Below the pieces are notes generated by a model. The model was not told the origin of the DNA. It saw only the letters and a program-made list of their open reading frames with translations, and did no database searches. This document shows, in pieces, positions 32,901-41,426 of a DNA stretch of 45,579 bases. The position numbers were made by a program, and so were the translations under genes. Within the stretch, counting starts at the first letter, position 1. Every line of letters starts with the position of its first letter. The stretch comes from Acidimicrobiales bacterium (GTDB lineage: Bacteria > Actinomycetota > Acidimicrobiia > Acidimicrobiales > CADCSY01): the NCBI GenBank assembly GCA_025463335.1, contig JAOBWJ010000185.1, positions 1 through 45,579 on the forward strand, written 5' to 3'.

Positions 32901-35900
32901 CCGAGGTGTTCGGCGACGCCGGCGCCGGGCCCGGCGCCTGCGCCATCGGCTCGGTCAAGGCCCAGATCGGGCACACCAAGTGCGCGGCGGGGCTGGCCGG
33001 GGTCATCAAGGCGGCGCGGGCCGTCTACCACGGCGTCCGGCCGGGGATCCCGCACCTCATCCAGCCGGTGACACCGGACACCGGTCGGCCGTCGCCATTC
33101 GCCTTCAGCTCGGTGAGCCGCCCCTGGCCCGACGAGGAGCGAGTGGCGGGCGTCAGCGCGTTCGGCTTCGGGGGCGCCAACTTCCACGTCGTCCTCGCCT
33201 CCCACGACGCGCCCGCCCACGGGCTCGACGCCTGGCCGGCCGAGCTCGTCGTCTTCGCCGGCGACGAGGACGAGGTGCGCGACGCCCTCGAGCGCCTGCG
33301 GGCCCGCCTGGGTTCGCGGGAGGAGCACGCCGCCGACGGGGCCCGGCTGCGGGTGCTGGCCGAGGAGCAGTGGCGGTCGGTGCGGGGGCCGATCCGGGTG
33401 GCCGTCGTGGCCGGCGACCTCGCTGACCTGGCAGCCAAGGTGCAGGGCGCGCTCGACGCCCTCGCGACACCAGGCACCCCGCCTGGCCCTGGCGTGCACA
33501 TCACCGGCGCGGGTGCGACCGGCCCCGTCGCGCTGCTGTTCCCCGGCCAGGGCAGCCAACGGCCCGGCATGCTCGGCGACCTCTTCCTGGCCTTCCCCCG
33601 GCTGGGTGAGCTGCTGCGGGAGGGGGCGCCATGGGCCGACGTGATGTTCCCCGCCGCCAGCCCCGACCCGGCCACGACCGCCGCCCAGGAGGCGGCGCTG
33701 ACCGACACCCGGGTCGCCCAACCAGCCCTGGGCATCGCCGGGCTGGCGGCCGCCCGTCTCCTCGGTGACCTCGGTGTCCGCCCCGACGCCGTCGGCGGCC
33801 ACAGCTACGGCGAGCTCGTCGCCCTGGCGGCGGCCGGCGTGCTCGACGTCGGCGACCTGCTGCCCCTCAGCCAGGCTCGGGCGGAGGCGGTGCTGGCATC
33901 GACCGGAGATGACCCCGGCACCATGGCCGCGGTTGCGGCACCGGCAGACGAAGTGCGCCGGCTGCTCGACGGCTGGGCGGGCGTGGTCGTGGCCAACGAC
34001 AACTCGCCGTCCCAGGTGGCCATCTCCGGCGCCACGACCGCCGTGCACGACGCGGTCGCCCGACTGGCCGAGCAGGGCATCAGCGCCCGGATGCTCCCGG
34101 TGGCCTGCGGGTTCCACAGCCCTCTGCTGGCGGGGGCGGACCGCCGCTTCGCCGACGACCTCGCTGCAGTCGAGCTGCGCTCGCCGCGCCTGCCGGTGTG
34201 GTCGAACTGGTCGGCGGCGCCCCACGTGGACGACGTCCAGGGGATCCGCGAGGCCCTTGCCGCCCAGGTGACGTCCCCCGTGCGCTTCCGCGAGCAGGTG
34301 GAAGCCATGTACTCGGCGGGCATTCGCATCTTCGTCGAGGCCGGCCCCGGCACCGTGCTGTCGGGCCTCGTGGCCCGCACGCTCGAGGGTCGGCCCCACC
34401 AGACCCTCCCGATCGACCGTCCGGGCGTGCACGGCATCGGACAGCTCCTGCACGTGCTCGGCGCCCTGGCGGTGGCCGGCGTCCCGGTCGACCTCGGCCC
34501 GCTCTTCGACGGGCGGGGCAGCGGCGAGACCGAGCGGGTCGCCACCGGCCGTTGGGTGATCGACGGGCCGTTCGTGCGCGACGCCGACGGGTCGCCGGTG
34601 CCGGGCGGCCTGCGCCCCGCCGACCAGGTCGTGACAGTCGGAGCACACCACCCACCGCACGACAACGAGGCCTCCGCGCCTCACGTCCACCGAGAGGACA
34701 TCGCCGTGACCGTCCCCCGTCCCGTACCCACCATCAGCTCGACCCGCGACACCGTCATGCTCGAGCACCTCCGGGGGCTGCAGGACGTGGTGGCCGCCCA
34801 GCGCGACGCCATGGCCCGCTACCTGGGCGGGACCGGCACCGCCGTCCCCGATCCCGTCACCTGGGAGGAGCCGCCGGTGGAGGCCGTGGCCCGTCAGCGC
34901 ACGACCGCCGAGGTCGTCGCCGGGCCGCCACCCGAGCTCGAGTCGGTCCCGGCACCGGCACCGGTGGCCAGCACCCCGGCCCCGGCCCCCGCACCGGTGG
35001 CCAGCGTCCCGGCGCCGCCGGTGAGCCGCACCCTCGACCGCGCCGAGCTGCTCGCCACCATCACCGCCGTCGTGAGCGAGCGGACCGGCTACCCAGTGGA
35101 GATGCTCGGTGCGGAGCTCGACCTCGAGGCCGACCTGAGCATCGACTCCATCAAGCGCATCGAGATCGTCGGGGCCCTGGCCGCCGACGCCGGCATCCTC
35201 GCCGGCGCCGACGTCGAGCTCGACGACGCCGTGGCCGAGGAGCTAGCCGCCCAGAAGACCCTCGCCGGCATCGTGGACTGGGTACTCGGCCACAGCGCAG
35301 GTGGTGACGGTCCGGTGCCGGGGTCGCCGCCTGGCGCTCCCGCTCCCGGGGCGACCCGGACCGCCCAGCCGGCGACCGAGCCGTCGCCCGTCGTCGCCTT
35401 CGCCGCCACCCCCGCCGCCCGTCCAGCGGCGAGCGAGCCGGTGGCGGCCGACCCGTGGTCTGGCGCCGGGTCTCGGACGAACGGTGCCGAGGTCCCCGCC
35501 CTGGCCATCCGGTACGTGCAGCGGGTCGAGCGGTGCGCCGCGCCCGGCGCCGACGATCGCTTCGACGGGGTGACGATCGCCGTGACTGACGACGGCCTCG
35601 GCATCGCCACCGCGCTGGCCGCCCAGCTCGAAGGGCGGGGCGCGAACGCCCGCATCGTCGGCGCGGCGACGGAGATCGGTGCTGCCGACGTCCTCGTGCA
35701 CCTGGGTTCGCTGGCCGCCGACCCGCCCAGACTCGAGACCGTCCTGGCGTCGACGATGGCGGCGATCGGGTGCGGGGTGCGGTCGGTGCTGCTCGTCTCG
35801 GGCACCGGGGGCGCCTTCGGGCGGGAGATGGTGGCCGGGCGCGATGCCAGCGGCCTGCTCCCCGGTGTCGGGCTGCGCGCCATGGCCAAGACCCTCGCCG

Positions 35901-36937
35901 CCGAGCACCCCGACCTGCGGGCCAGGTGCGTCGACGTGGAGCCGAAGACGGAGGCGTCGCTCGTCGCCGGCCAGATCGTCGCCGAGCTCCTCGCCGACGA
36001 CGGGCTGCTGGAGGTGGGCTACCAGGAGGGCCGCCGGCAGCGCCTCCACCTCGTCCCCGAGCCGTTGGAGCAGGATGGCCGGCGGGGCATCGAGCTGGCC
36101 AGCGGCGCCGTCGTCCTCCTCACCGGTGGCGCCCGCGGCATCACGGGGCACCTGTCGCGGGCGCTGGCCGGTCGTGGCTGCCGGGTGGAGCTGCTGGGCC
36201 GCACCCCGCCCCCGGCCGGGCCCGAGGACCCGGTCACCGCCCCCTGGGAAGATCCACCCGACCTCCGACGGGCGCTCATTGCCGTCGGGATCCGCCAGCC
36301 GGCCGAGATCGAGGCCCGCATCGACCGGCTCCTCGCCGAGCGGGAGGTGCGAGCGACGCTCGACGAGCTCGCCGGCCACGTCCGCTACCACGTGGCCGAC
36401 GTGCGCGACAGCGACGCCGTGGCGCGGGTCGTGGCCGACGTCTACGAGCACCACGGCCGACTCGACGCCGTCATCCACGGCGCCGGGGTCGTCGAGGACC
36501 GCCTGGCCCGCGACAAGGACGCCGCCTCCTTCGCCCGGGTGTTCGACACCAAGGTCGAGGGCGCCCACGCCCTGCTGCAGGCCCTGCGACCCGGGACCCG
36601 GGCGGTCGTCCTGCTCGGCAGTGTGGCCGGCGTCTTCGGCAACCGGGGCCAGGTCGACTACGCCGCGGCCAACGAGGCGCTGGAGGCCATTGCCTGGCAG
36701 CACAACGGCGTCACTGCCGACCGGGTGCTGTGCGCCCACCTCGGCCCGTGGGCGGGGCCGGGCATGACGTCCCCCGAGCTGGCCGAGGCCTTCCGGCAGC
36801 GAGGCATGGGCCTCATCGATCCCGAGGACGGCGTGGACTGCCTGCTGCGGGAGCTGGCGCTCGGCTCACCATCGCTGGCCTCGGTGTTGCTGATGCGGGC
36901 CTGGCCGGCGGCGCTGAGCGCGGCGGGGCCGCGGTGA
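29903..36937 (+). CDS. Iterative type I polyketide/lipid synthase: NMO-NMO-KS-AT-ACP-KR
   Basis: 2344-aa multidomain synthase. Order: a nitronate-monooxygenase-like barrel (about 1-230, VWGVTPFGVPDADLAVAVA, degenerate), then a second one (about 305-620) with HPIAQGPMTRVSD and EGRECGGHVGP near 437. This is the flavin enoyl-reductase class seen as PfaD in polyunsaturated-fatty-acid synthases. Then KS (658-1090, C849 in DAACASS, H984, H1024), AT (1205-1520, GQGSQ, S1301 in GHSYGE), a Pro/Ala linker (about 1680-1707), one ACP (S1749 in SIDSIKR), and a KR (structural half about 1880-2060, NADPH site GGARGIT near 2075, S2240 and Y2253 in VDYAAANEAL). All catalytic residues are present. The KR and ACP resemble PfaA. 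It lacks the tandem ACPs of true Pfa synthases. GTG 29903 start; the stop overlaps the next gene (GTGA). Confidence 0.93.
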   Translation: MAGACAQGTLDRVWGVTPFGVPDADLAVAVARAGGFALVDVGRPAVDGSTTAGWDAVREVARRVGSPFGIRVPPALPDGLVDLPVGVTTVLIASSDAIDAATVERWRPRRVVVEVTSLDEAERAAAAGADGLVVKGAESGGRVGVTGAYVLLQQVVAAVELPCWCQGGIGRHTAAAAIVGGAVGVVLDAQLARTREASVIGPAAAAALDGMDGSETAVVGGHRVFTRPDLPKPVPDDPETIESRLGTDLPADLFPVGQDGALAAPLARRYHTAAALVRAVRAAADGNVRLARRLPILGEGAPFAARYGLRHPIAQGPMTRVSDRPAFAAAVAEGGALPFIALALMEPEPARALLEETAALLGDRPWGVGILGFVPPELRAGQLEVLRQVRPPVALIAGGRPAQARSLDEAGIATFLHVPSPGLLELFVRDGAKRFVFEGRECGGHVGPRSSFVLWEQQVETLLAGDVEDMDVLFAGGVHDARSAAMVAALAVPLVERGARVGVLMGTAYLFTEEAVRSGAIQPAFQDVAVGCRRTTLLETAPGHATRCADSDFARAFEAEQRRLDAQGMPSKKAWAALEELNLGRLRIAAKGIRREGDRLVDVDEEAQRIDGMYMLGDVAALRSSPTSIAALHDDVSRGSQEILAAAEPDPTPVDGRGPLDVAIVGMACIFPGAPDGARYWSNIVAGTSALTEVSPQRWDAERYSSTEGTGQRSTPVPSRWGGFLPPVPFDPMRFGMPPTSLGSVETSQLLSLEVAARAVADAGYADREFDRSRTAVVFGAEGASELATAYGFRALAPTYFGGMPAGLDEQLPALTEDSFPGVLTNVIAGRIANRLDFGGANYTVDAACASSLAALHLACGELLSGDADMALCGGVDLHNGIFDYQLFASVRALSPTGRPRPFDTSTDGIALGEGVACLVLKRLDDAERDGDRVYAVVKGIGASSDGRSLGLTAPRREGQRAALERAYRRAGVAPSAVGLVEAHGTGTVVGDRTELATLTEVFGDAGAGPGACAIGSVKAQIGHTKCAAGLAGVIKAARAVYHGVRPGIPHLIQPVTPDTGRPSPFAFSSVSRPWPDEERVAGVSAFGFGGANFHVVLASHDAPAHGLDAWPAELVVFAGDEDEVRDALERLRARLGSREEHAADGARLRVLAEEQWRSVRGPIRVAVVAGDLADLAAKVQGALDALATPGTPPGPGVHITGAGATGPVALLFPGQGSQRPGMLGDLFLAFPRLGELLREGAPWADVMFPAASPDPATTAAQEAALTDTRVAQPALGIAGLAAARLLGDLGVRPDAVGGHSYGELVALAAAGVLDVGDLLPLSQARAEAVLASTGDDPGTMAAVAAPADEVRRLLDGWAGVVVANDNSPSQVAISGATTAVHDAVARLAEQGISARMLPVACGFHSPLLAGADRRFADDLAAVELRSPRLPVWSNWSAAPHVDDVQGIREALAAQVTSPVRFREQVEAMYSAGIRIFVEAGPGTVLSGLVARTLEGRPHQTLPIDRPGVHGIGQLLHVLGALAVAGVPVDLGPLFDGRGSGETERVATGRWVIDGPFVRDADGSPVPGGLRPADQVVTVGAHHPPHDNEASAPHVHREDIAVTVPRPVPTISSTRDTVMLEHLRGLQDVVAAQRDAMARYLGGTGTAVPDPVTWEEPPVEAVARQRTTAEVVAGPPPELESVPAPAPVASTPAPAPAPVASVPAPPVSRTLDRAELLATITAVVSERTGYPVEMLGAELDLEADLSIDSIKRIEIVGALAADAGILAGADVELDDAVAEELAAQKTLAGIVDWVLGHSAGGDGPVPGSPPGAPAPGATRTAQPATEPSPVVAFAATPAARPAASEPVAADPWSGAGSRTNGAEVPALAIRYVQRVERCAAPGADDRFDGVTIAVTDDGLGIATALAAQLEGRGANARIVGAATEIGAADVLVHLGSLAADPPRLETVLASTMAAIGCGVRSVLLVSGTGGAFGREMVAGRDASGLLPGVGLRAMAKTLAAEHPDLRARCVDVEPKTEASLVAGQIVAELLADDGLLEVGYQEGRRQRLHLVPEPLEQDGRRGIELASGAVVLLTGGARGITGHLSRALAGRGCRVELLGRTPPPAGPEDPVTAPWEDPPDLRRALIAVGIRQPAEIEARIDRLLAEREVRATLDELAGHVRYHVADVRDSDAVARVVADVYEHHGRLDAVIHGAGVVEDRLARDKDAASFARVFDTKVEGAHALLQALRPGTRAVVLLGSVAGVFGNRGQVDYAAANEALEAIAWQHNGVTADRVLCAHLGPWAGPGMTSPELAEAFRQRGMGLIDPEDGVDCLLRELALGSPSLASVLLMRAWPAALSAAGPR

Positions 36938-39900
36938 GCCTCGCCGGCGACGAGGAGGGCGCCGTCGCCATCATCGGGATGGCGGCCGTGTTCCCGGGGG
37001 CGGGCGACCTCGACGCCTACTGGTCGAACCTCCTCAACGGAGTGGACGCCATCGGCGAGGTGCCGCCGCAGCGCTGGGATCCGGTCTTCTACGACCCAGC
37101 CGACACCGGCCCCGACCGCTTTTACTGCAAGCGGGGCGGGTTCGTCGACGGCTTGGTCGACTTCGACCCGACCGACTTCTCGATGATGCCCGCCACGGTC
37201 GACGGCATCGAGCCCGACCAGCTCATCGCCCTGGCCACGGCCGCCGCCGCCCTCGACGATGCCGGTGGCCCGGAGGTGCTGACCGCCTCGAGCCGGGCCG
37301 GCGTGGTCCTCGGCCGCGGTGGCTACATCGGGGCCGGGCAGGCCCGCCTCGACCAGCGCACGCGGGTCGCCGAGCAGCTCGTGCGTTCCCTGGGCGAGCT
37401 CGTCCCCAGCCTCGGCCACGCCGACCTGGCCGCCGTGCGCGATGAGTTCCAGAGCCGGCTCGGGCCGCAAGGAGGCGAGGACGCCATCGGGCTCGTGCCC
37501 AACCTGGTCGCGTCGCGAGTGGCCAACCGCTTCGACCTCCGCGGTCCGGCCTTCACGGTCGACGCCGCCTGCGCCAGCTCCCTGGTCGCCGTCGACCACG
37601 CCGTCCAAGAGCTCCAGGCCGGGCGCTGCGACCTCATGTTCGCGGGCGGCGTCCACCACTGCCACGACCTGACCCTGTGGAGCGTCTTCACCCAGCTCGG
37701 CGCCCTCAGCCGCCGGGGCGAGATCCGCCCGTTCGACCGGTCCGCCGACGGGCTGCTCATCGCCGAGGGCACCGGCATGGTGGTGCTCCAACGCCTCGCC
37801 GACGCCGAGCGTGCGGGCCACCGCATCTACGCCGTGATCCGGGGGGTGGGCGTGGCCAGCGACGGGCGAGCCACCAGCCTCATGCGCCCGTCGCCCGAAG
37901 GGGAGGCCGAGGCCATCCGCCGGGGGTGGGATGCGGCCAGGCTCGACCCGGCCACCGTGGGGCTGATCGAGGCCCACGGGACGGCCACGCCGATCGGCGA
38001 CGAGGCCGAGCTGTCGGCCCTGGCCGACGTCTTCGGCCCCCAGGACGGGCCCCGCGTGCCGCTCGGCTCGGTGAAGTCGATGATCGGCCACGCCATGCCC
38101 GCCGCCGGCATGGCTGGGCTCATCAAGACGGCCCTGGCCTTGCACCACCGGGTCGTGCCGCCGACCCTGCACTGCGACGAGCCCCACCCGGCGCTGGCCG
38201 CCACCCGCTTCCGACCGGTGACCGAAGCCGAACCGTGGGCCGCCGACGGTGGGCCCCGGCGAGCGGGAGTCAACGCCTTCGGGTTCGGGGGCATCAACGC
38301 CCACGTCGTGCTCGAGGAGCACGGCGTCGAGCGGCGGGCCGTGGCCCGGGCCCGTCACGGTCAGCGGGCGCGCACCGAGGGTTCGCCGGCGGCCGAGGAG
38401 CGGGTGATCCTCTGCGCGGCCGGAGATCGCGACGAGTTGCTCGCCCAGCTCGATGCCGAGCTGCGGGAGGTGGGCGCCGCCGGTCGGCTCGACCCCGCGG
38501 CGCCCCTGCGCCTGGCGGTGGTCGACCCCAGCCCCCAACGGATCGCCATGGCCCGCAACGCCGTCGCTCTGGGTGAGCCGTGGCGGGGCCGCCTCGACGT
38601 GTGGTTCACGCCCCGGCCGCTCCTCGCCGCGGGCGGCAAGCTGGCGTTCCTCTTCCCGGGCCTCGAGGCCGACTTCTCGCCCCGCATGGACGACGTGGCC
38701 GAGCAGCTCGGCCGTCCCGCACCGCAGGCAGCGGAGGCCGCCGGCCTGGGTGGCCACGGCGTCGAGGTGACGGCGCTGGGCCGGCTCTTGGAGGAGGCCC
38801 TCGGGCAGCTCGGGGTCGAACCCGACCTGGTGGCGGGCCACAGCGTCGGCGAGTGGGCCGGGATGTTGGCCACGGGGATGGTGCCGCCCGACCAGGTGGG
38901 CGACTACCTGGCTGCCCTCGACCCGGCCAACCTGCGCGTCCCCGACGTGGTCTTCGCCGCTGCCGGGTGCGGGGCCGAGCAGGTGGCGGCCATCATCGAC
39001 GGCATCGACGGCGTCGTGGTCTCCCACGACAACTGCCCCCACCAGTCGATCGTGTGCGGGCCGGAGGCGGCGGTCGCCGCCGTGGTCGCCCGGTGCAAGG
39101 CACGACGGATCCTCTGCGAGCAGCTCCCGTTCCGCTCGGGCTTCCACTCACCCATGCTCGAGCCCTACCTCGACCCCATCCGCGAGGGCCTCGAGCGGCT
39201 CTCCCTGCAGCCCGCCCGCGTCCCGCTGTGGTCGGCCACGACGTGCCGGCCCTACCCCGACGACCCCGCCGCCGTCCGCCAGCTCGCCCTGCGACACCTG
39301 GTCGAGCCGGTGCGCTTCCGCGAGCTGCTGCTGGCGCTGCACGACGCCGGCGCCCGGGCGTTCGTGCAGCTCGGGGTCGGGAGCATCGTCGGCTTCGCCG
39401 ATGACACCCTGCGGGGCCGGGAGTACGTCGCCGTGGCTGCCGCGAGTCCCAAGCGCGACGGCCGCGCCCAGCTGCGCCGGGTGGCGGCCGCCCTGTGGGC
39501 CGAGGGGGCGCCGGTCCGCATGGACGCCCCCCTGCTCGGGGGTCGCCCCGACCCCGGGCCGAGGTCGACTGGGTCCGGACGGCGGGCGCTCGACCTCGGC
39601 ACCCGGCTGGTCTCCCTGGAGGGACTGACCCTCCCCGTCGCGGGCGGCGACCGCCGCCCACCGGAGGCGCGGCGTGTCGTCGAGGTGGTGTCGGTCGAGC
39701 GCATGCCCTGGCTGGCCGACCACAGCCTGTTCCGCCAGCGCCAGGGTTGGCCGTTCCTCGCCGACCGCCACCCGGTCGTCCCGTTGACGACGATGATCCG
39801 CTGGATGGCCGAGGCCGCCGGCGCCGCCGCCCCCGGCTGGGAGGTGGTGGGGCTGGAACGGGTGCGAGCCAACCGGTGGCTGGCGGCGGCCCCGCCCTCG

Positions 39901-41124
39901 GAGGTCACGATCACCGCCACTCCCGTGGGTCCCGACCGGGTGAAGGTCGTCATCGAGGGCTACGCCCAGGCCACGGTGGTGCTGGGCGACCGGATGCCAC
40001 CGGCCCCGCCGCCATCGCTCGACCCGACCGCCGACGAGGAGCTGTCGCTGATCTCGGCCGCCCGGCTCTACGCCGACCGATGGATGTTCCACGGGCCGAG
40101 CTTCCAGTCGGTGCACGAGGTGACCGCCATCAGCCCGTCGGGCCTCCGGGGTTCGCTGCAGGCCCTGCCGGCCCCCGGCTCCCTGCTCGACGGGGCCGGG
40201 CAGCTCGTCGGCTACTGGGTGATGGCCCGGCTGGCCACCGACCGCGTCGTGCTGCCCACCGGGGTCGACCGGATCGAGCTGTTCGGCCCCGAGCCGGCCC
40301 CGGGCAGCGTGGTCGACTGCGCCGTCGCCATCACGTCGGTGGACGACAGCTCGGTCCGCGCCGACGTCGAGCTGGTCTCGTCGGGCGGGGTCTGGGCGCG
40401 GCTGTCGGGTTGGACCGAGCGCCGGTTCGAGACCGACGGGTCGACGTGGGCGGTCCACCGGTTCCCCGAGTTCAACCTGCTCTCCGAGCCGCGCCGCGGC
40501 GGTTGGGTGCTGACCCGCGAGCGGTGGCGGCGCACCGCATCGCGGGACGTCATCGCCCGCCACTACCTGGCCGGACCGGAGCGGGCCGAGTACGAGCGGC
40601 TGAACCCCCTCGCCCAGCGCCAGTGGCTCCTCGGTCGCGTCGCCGTCAAGGACGCGGTGCGGGACTGGCTGTGGGGCCATGGCGCGGGGCCCGTCTTCCC
40701 GGCCGAGGTGCTGACCGGCCACGACGAGCACGGGGCACCGACCGTGCGGGGGGCGTTCGGCACCGACCTGCACGTGTCGGTGGCCCACCGGGGGTCGCTG
40801 GCGGTGGCCATCGCCCGCGAAGGCGCCCCGGTCGGCATCGACGTCGAGCTCGTGGCCGAACGACCCGAGCGCTTCGCGGAGGTCGCCGCCACTCCGGCCG
40901 AGCGGGCCCTCGCCGGGCTCGAGGGCGAACCGGACATGACCCGGTTGTGGGTGGCCAAGGAGGCTGCCGCCAAGCGCACCCGCGCCGGCCTGCAGCACAA
41001 CCCCAAGCGCTTCGAGGTCACCGGGGTCGACCTGCCGACGCTGGCCGTAGGCGACGTCCAGGTGGAGACCGAAGCCGTCATCGAAGGAGGAGAGACCTAT
41101 GTCGTGGGCTGGACCACACACTGA
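36934..41124 (+). CDS. Iterative synthase partner: KS-AT-DH-phosphopantetheinyl transferase
   Basis: 1396-aa multidomain protein. KS (about 10-435): C213 in DAACASSLVAV, H348 in EAHGTAT, H386 in IGHAMPAAG, so it is catalytically complete and not a chain-length factor. AT (about 570-860): S637 in GHSVGEW, but the usual GQGSQ loop reads FLFPGLEADF and the entry region is shortened. DH (about 915-1180, double hot-dog): H930 in WLADHSLF, then HPVVPLTTM, and D1086 in LLDGAGQLVG. C-terminal 4'-phosphopantetheinyl transferase (about 1220-1396): GIDVELV with D1303 and E1305, and WVAKEAAAK with E1343. It has no ACP of its own and must use that of the first synthase or the next gene's. The C-terminal DH-PPTase order recalls enediyne synthases. 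GTG 36934 overlaps the upstream stop; the end overlaps the ACP gene by 26 bp. Confidence 0.92.
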   Translation: MSLAGDEEGAVAIIGMAAVFPGAGDLDAYWSNLLNGVDAIGEVPPQRWDPVFYDPADTGPDRFYCKRGGFVDGLVDFDPTDFSMMPATVDGIEPDQLIALATAAAALDDAGGPEVLTASSRAGVVLGRGGYIGAGQARLDQRTRVAEQLVRSLGELVPSLGHADLAAVRDEFQSRLGPQGGEDAIGLVPNLVASRVANRFDLRGPAFTVDAACASSLVAVDHAVQELQAGRCDLMFAGGVHHCHDLTLWSVFTQLGALSRRGEIRPFDRSADGLLIAEGTGMVVLQRLADAERAGHRIYAVIRGVGVASDGRATSLMRPSPEGEAEAIRRGWDAARLDPATVGLIEAHGTATPIGDEAELSALADVFGPQDGPRVPLGSVKSMIGHAMPAAGMAGLIKTALALHHRVVPPTLHCDEPHPALAATRFRPVTEAEPWAADGGPRRAGVNAFGFGGINAHVVLEEHGVERRAVARARHGQRARTEGSPAAEERVILCAAGDRDELLAQLDAELREVGAAGRLDPAAPLRLAVVDPSPQRIAMARNAVALGEPWRGRLDVWFTPRPLLAAGGKLAFLFPGLEADFSPRMDDVAEQLGRPAPQAAEAAGLGGHGVEVTALGRLLEEALGQLGVEPDLVAGHSVGEWAGMLATGMVPPDQVGDYLAALDPANLRVPDVVFAAAGCGAEQVAAIIDGIDGVVVSHDNCPHQSIVCGPEAAVAAVVARCKARRILCEQLPFRSGFHSPMLEPYLDPIREGLERLSLQPARVPLWSATTCRPYPDDPAAVRQLALRHLVEPVRFRELLLALHDAGARAFVQLGVGSIVGFADDTLRGREYVAVAAASPKRDGRAQLRRVAAALWAEGAPVRMDAPLLGGRPDPGPRSTGSGRRALDLGTRLVSLEGLTLPVAGGDRRPPEARRVVEVVSVERMPWLADHSLFRQRQGWPFLADRHPVVPLTTMIRWMAEAAGAAAPGWEVVGLERVRANRWLAAAPPSEVTITATPVGPDRVKVVIEGYAQATVVLGDRMPPAPPPSLDPTADEELSLISAARLYADRWMFHGPSFQSVHEVTAISPSGLRGSLQALPAPGSLLDGAGQLVGYWVMARLATDRVVLPTGVDRIELFGPEPAPGSVVDCAVAITSVDDSSVRADVELVSSGGVWARLSGWTERRFETDGSTWAVHRFPEFNLLSEPRRGGWVLTRERWRRTASRDVIARHYLAGPERAEYERLNPLAQRQWLLGRVAVKDAVRDWLWGHGAGPVFPAEVLTGHDEHGAPTVRGAFGTDLHVSVAHRGSLAVAIAREGAPVGIDVELVAERPERFAEVAATPAERALAGLEGEPDMTRLWVAKEAAAKRTRAGLQHNPKRFEVTGVDLPTLAVGDVQVETEAVIEGGETYVVGWTTH

Positions 41125-41422
41125 CGGGTCGGGGCCGACCCCGGCCGAGCTGAACCAGGCCACCGCCGAGATCGCCGCGTTGCTCGGCGAGCTCCTCGGC
41201 GAGGACGTGGTCATGGCCATCGGGGTCGAACCCGAATCCTCCCTCGTGGCCGACATCGAGCTGGAGAGCATCGAGTTCGTGGCCCTGGCCGAGATGATCA
41301 GTGAGCGTTACGGGGAGGAGGTCGACTTCGTGGCGTGGATGGCCGACATGGACATCGACGACATCACGGGGCTGACCGTCGGTGCCCTGGCGGCGTTCGT
41401 CGCCGGTGGCCGGCGGCCTTGA
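41099..41422 (+). CDS. Discrete acyl carrier protein
   Basis: 107-aa acidic helical protein with the phosphopantetheine site at S57 in DIELESIEFVALAE. The residue before it is Glu rather than the usual Asp (ESI in place of DSL), as in several stand-alone polyketide carrier proteins. An N-terminal tail of about 15 residues (GPHTDGSGPTPAE) precedes the fold, and the end is GALAAFVAGGRRP. It is preceded by a strong ribosome binding site (AAGGAGGAGAG) inside the synthase gene and overlaps it by 26 bp. It should be activated by the PPTase domain of the preceding protein. It may load the second KS-AT protein or shuttle the chain to the tailoring enzymes. Confidence 0.92.
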   Translation: MSWAGPHTDGSGPTPAELNQATAEIAALLGELLGEDVVMAIGVEPESSLVADIELESIEFVALAEMISERYGEEVDFVAWMADMDIDDITGLTVGALAAFVAGGRRP

Positions 41423-41426
41423 GTCC

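Noticed and set aside
35770-36933. N-terminal extension of the second synthase into the first
   Set aside because: That part is an out-of-frame shadow of the KR domain; the KS homology starts right after GTG 36934.
36658-39147. An 829-codon open frame antisense to the second synthase
   Set aside because: Shadow of a GC-rich coding strand; no recognisable motif, while the plus frame has complete KS and AT motifs.
29903-41124. Naming the two synthases pfaA and pfaC
   Set aside because: The ACP and KR resemble PfaA, but there is one ACP only, no chain-length factor, a fused reductase and a fused PPTase; the known gene names would mislead.
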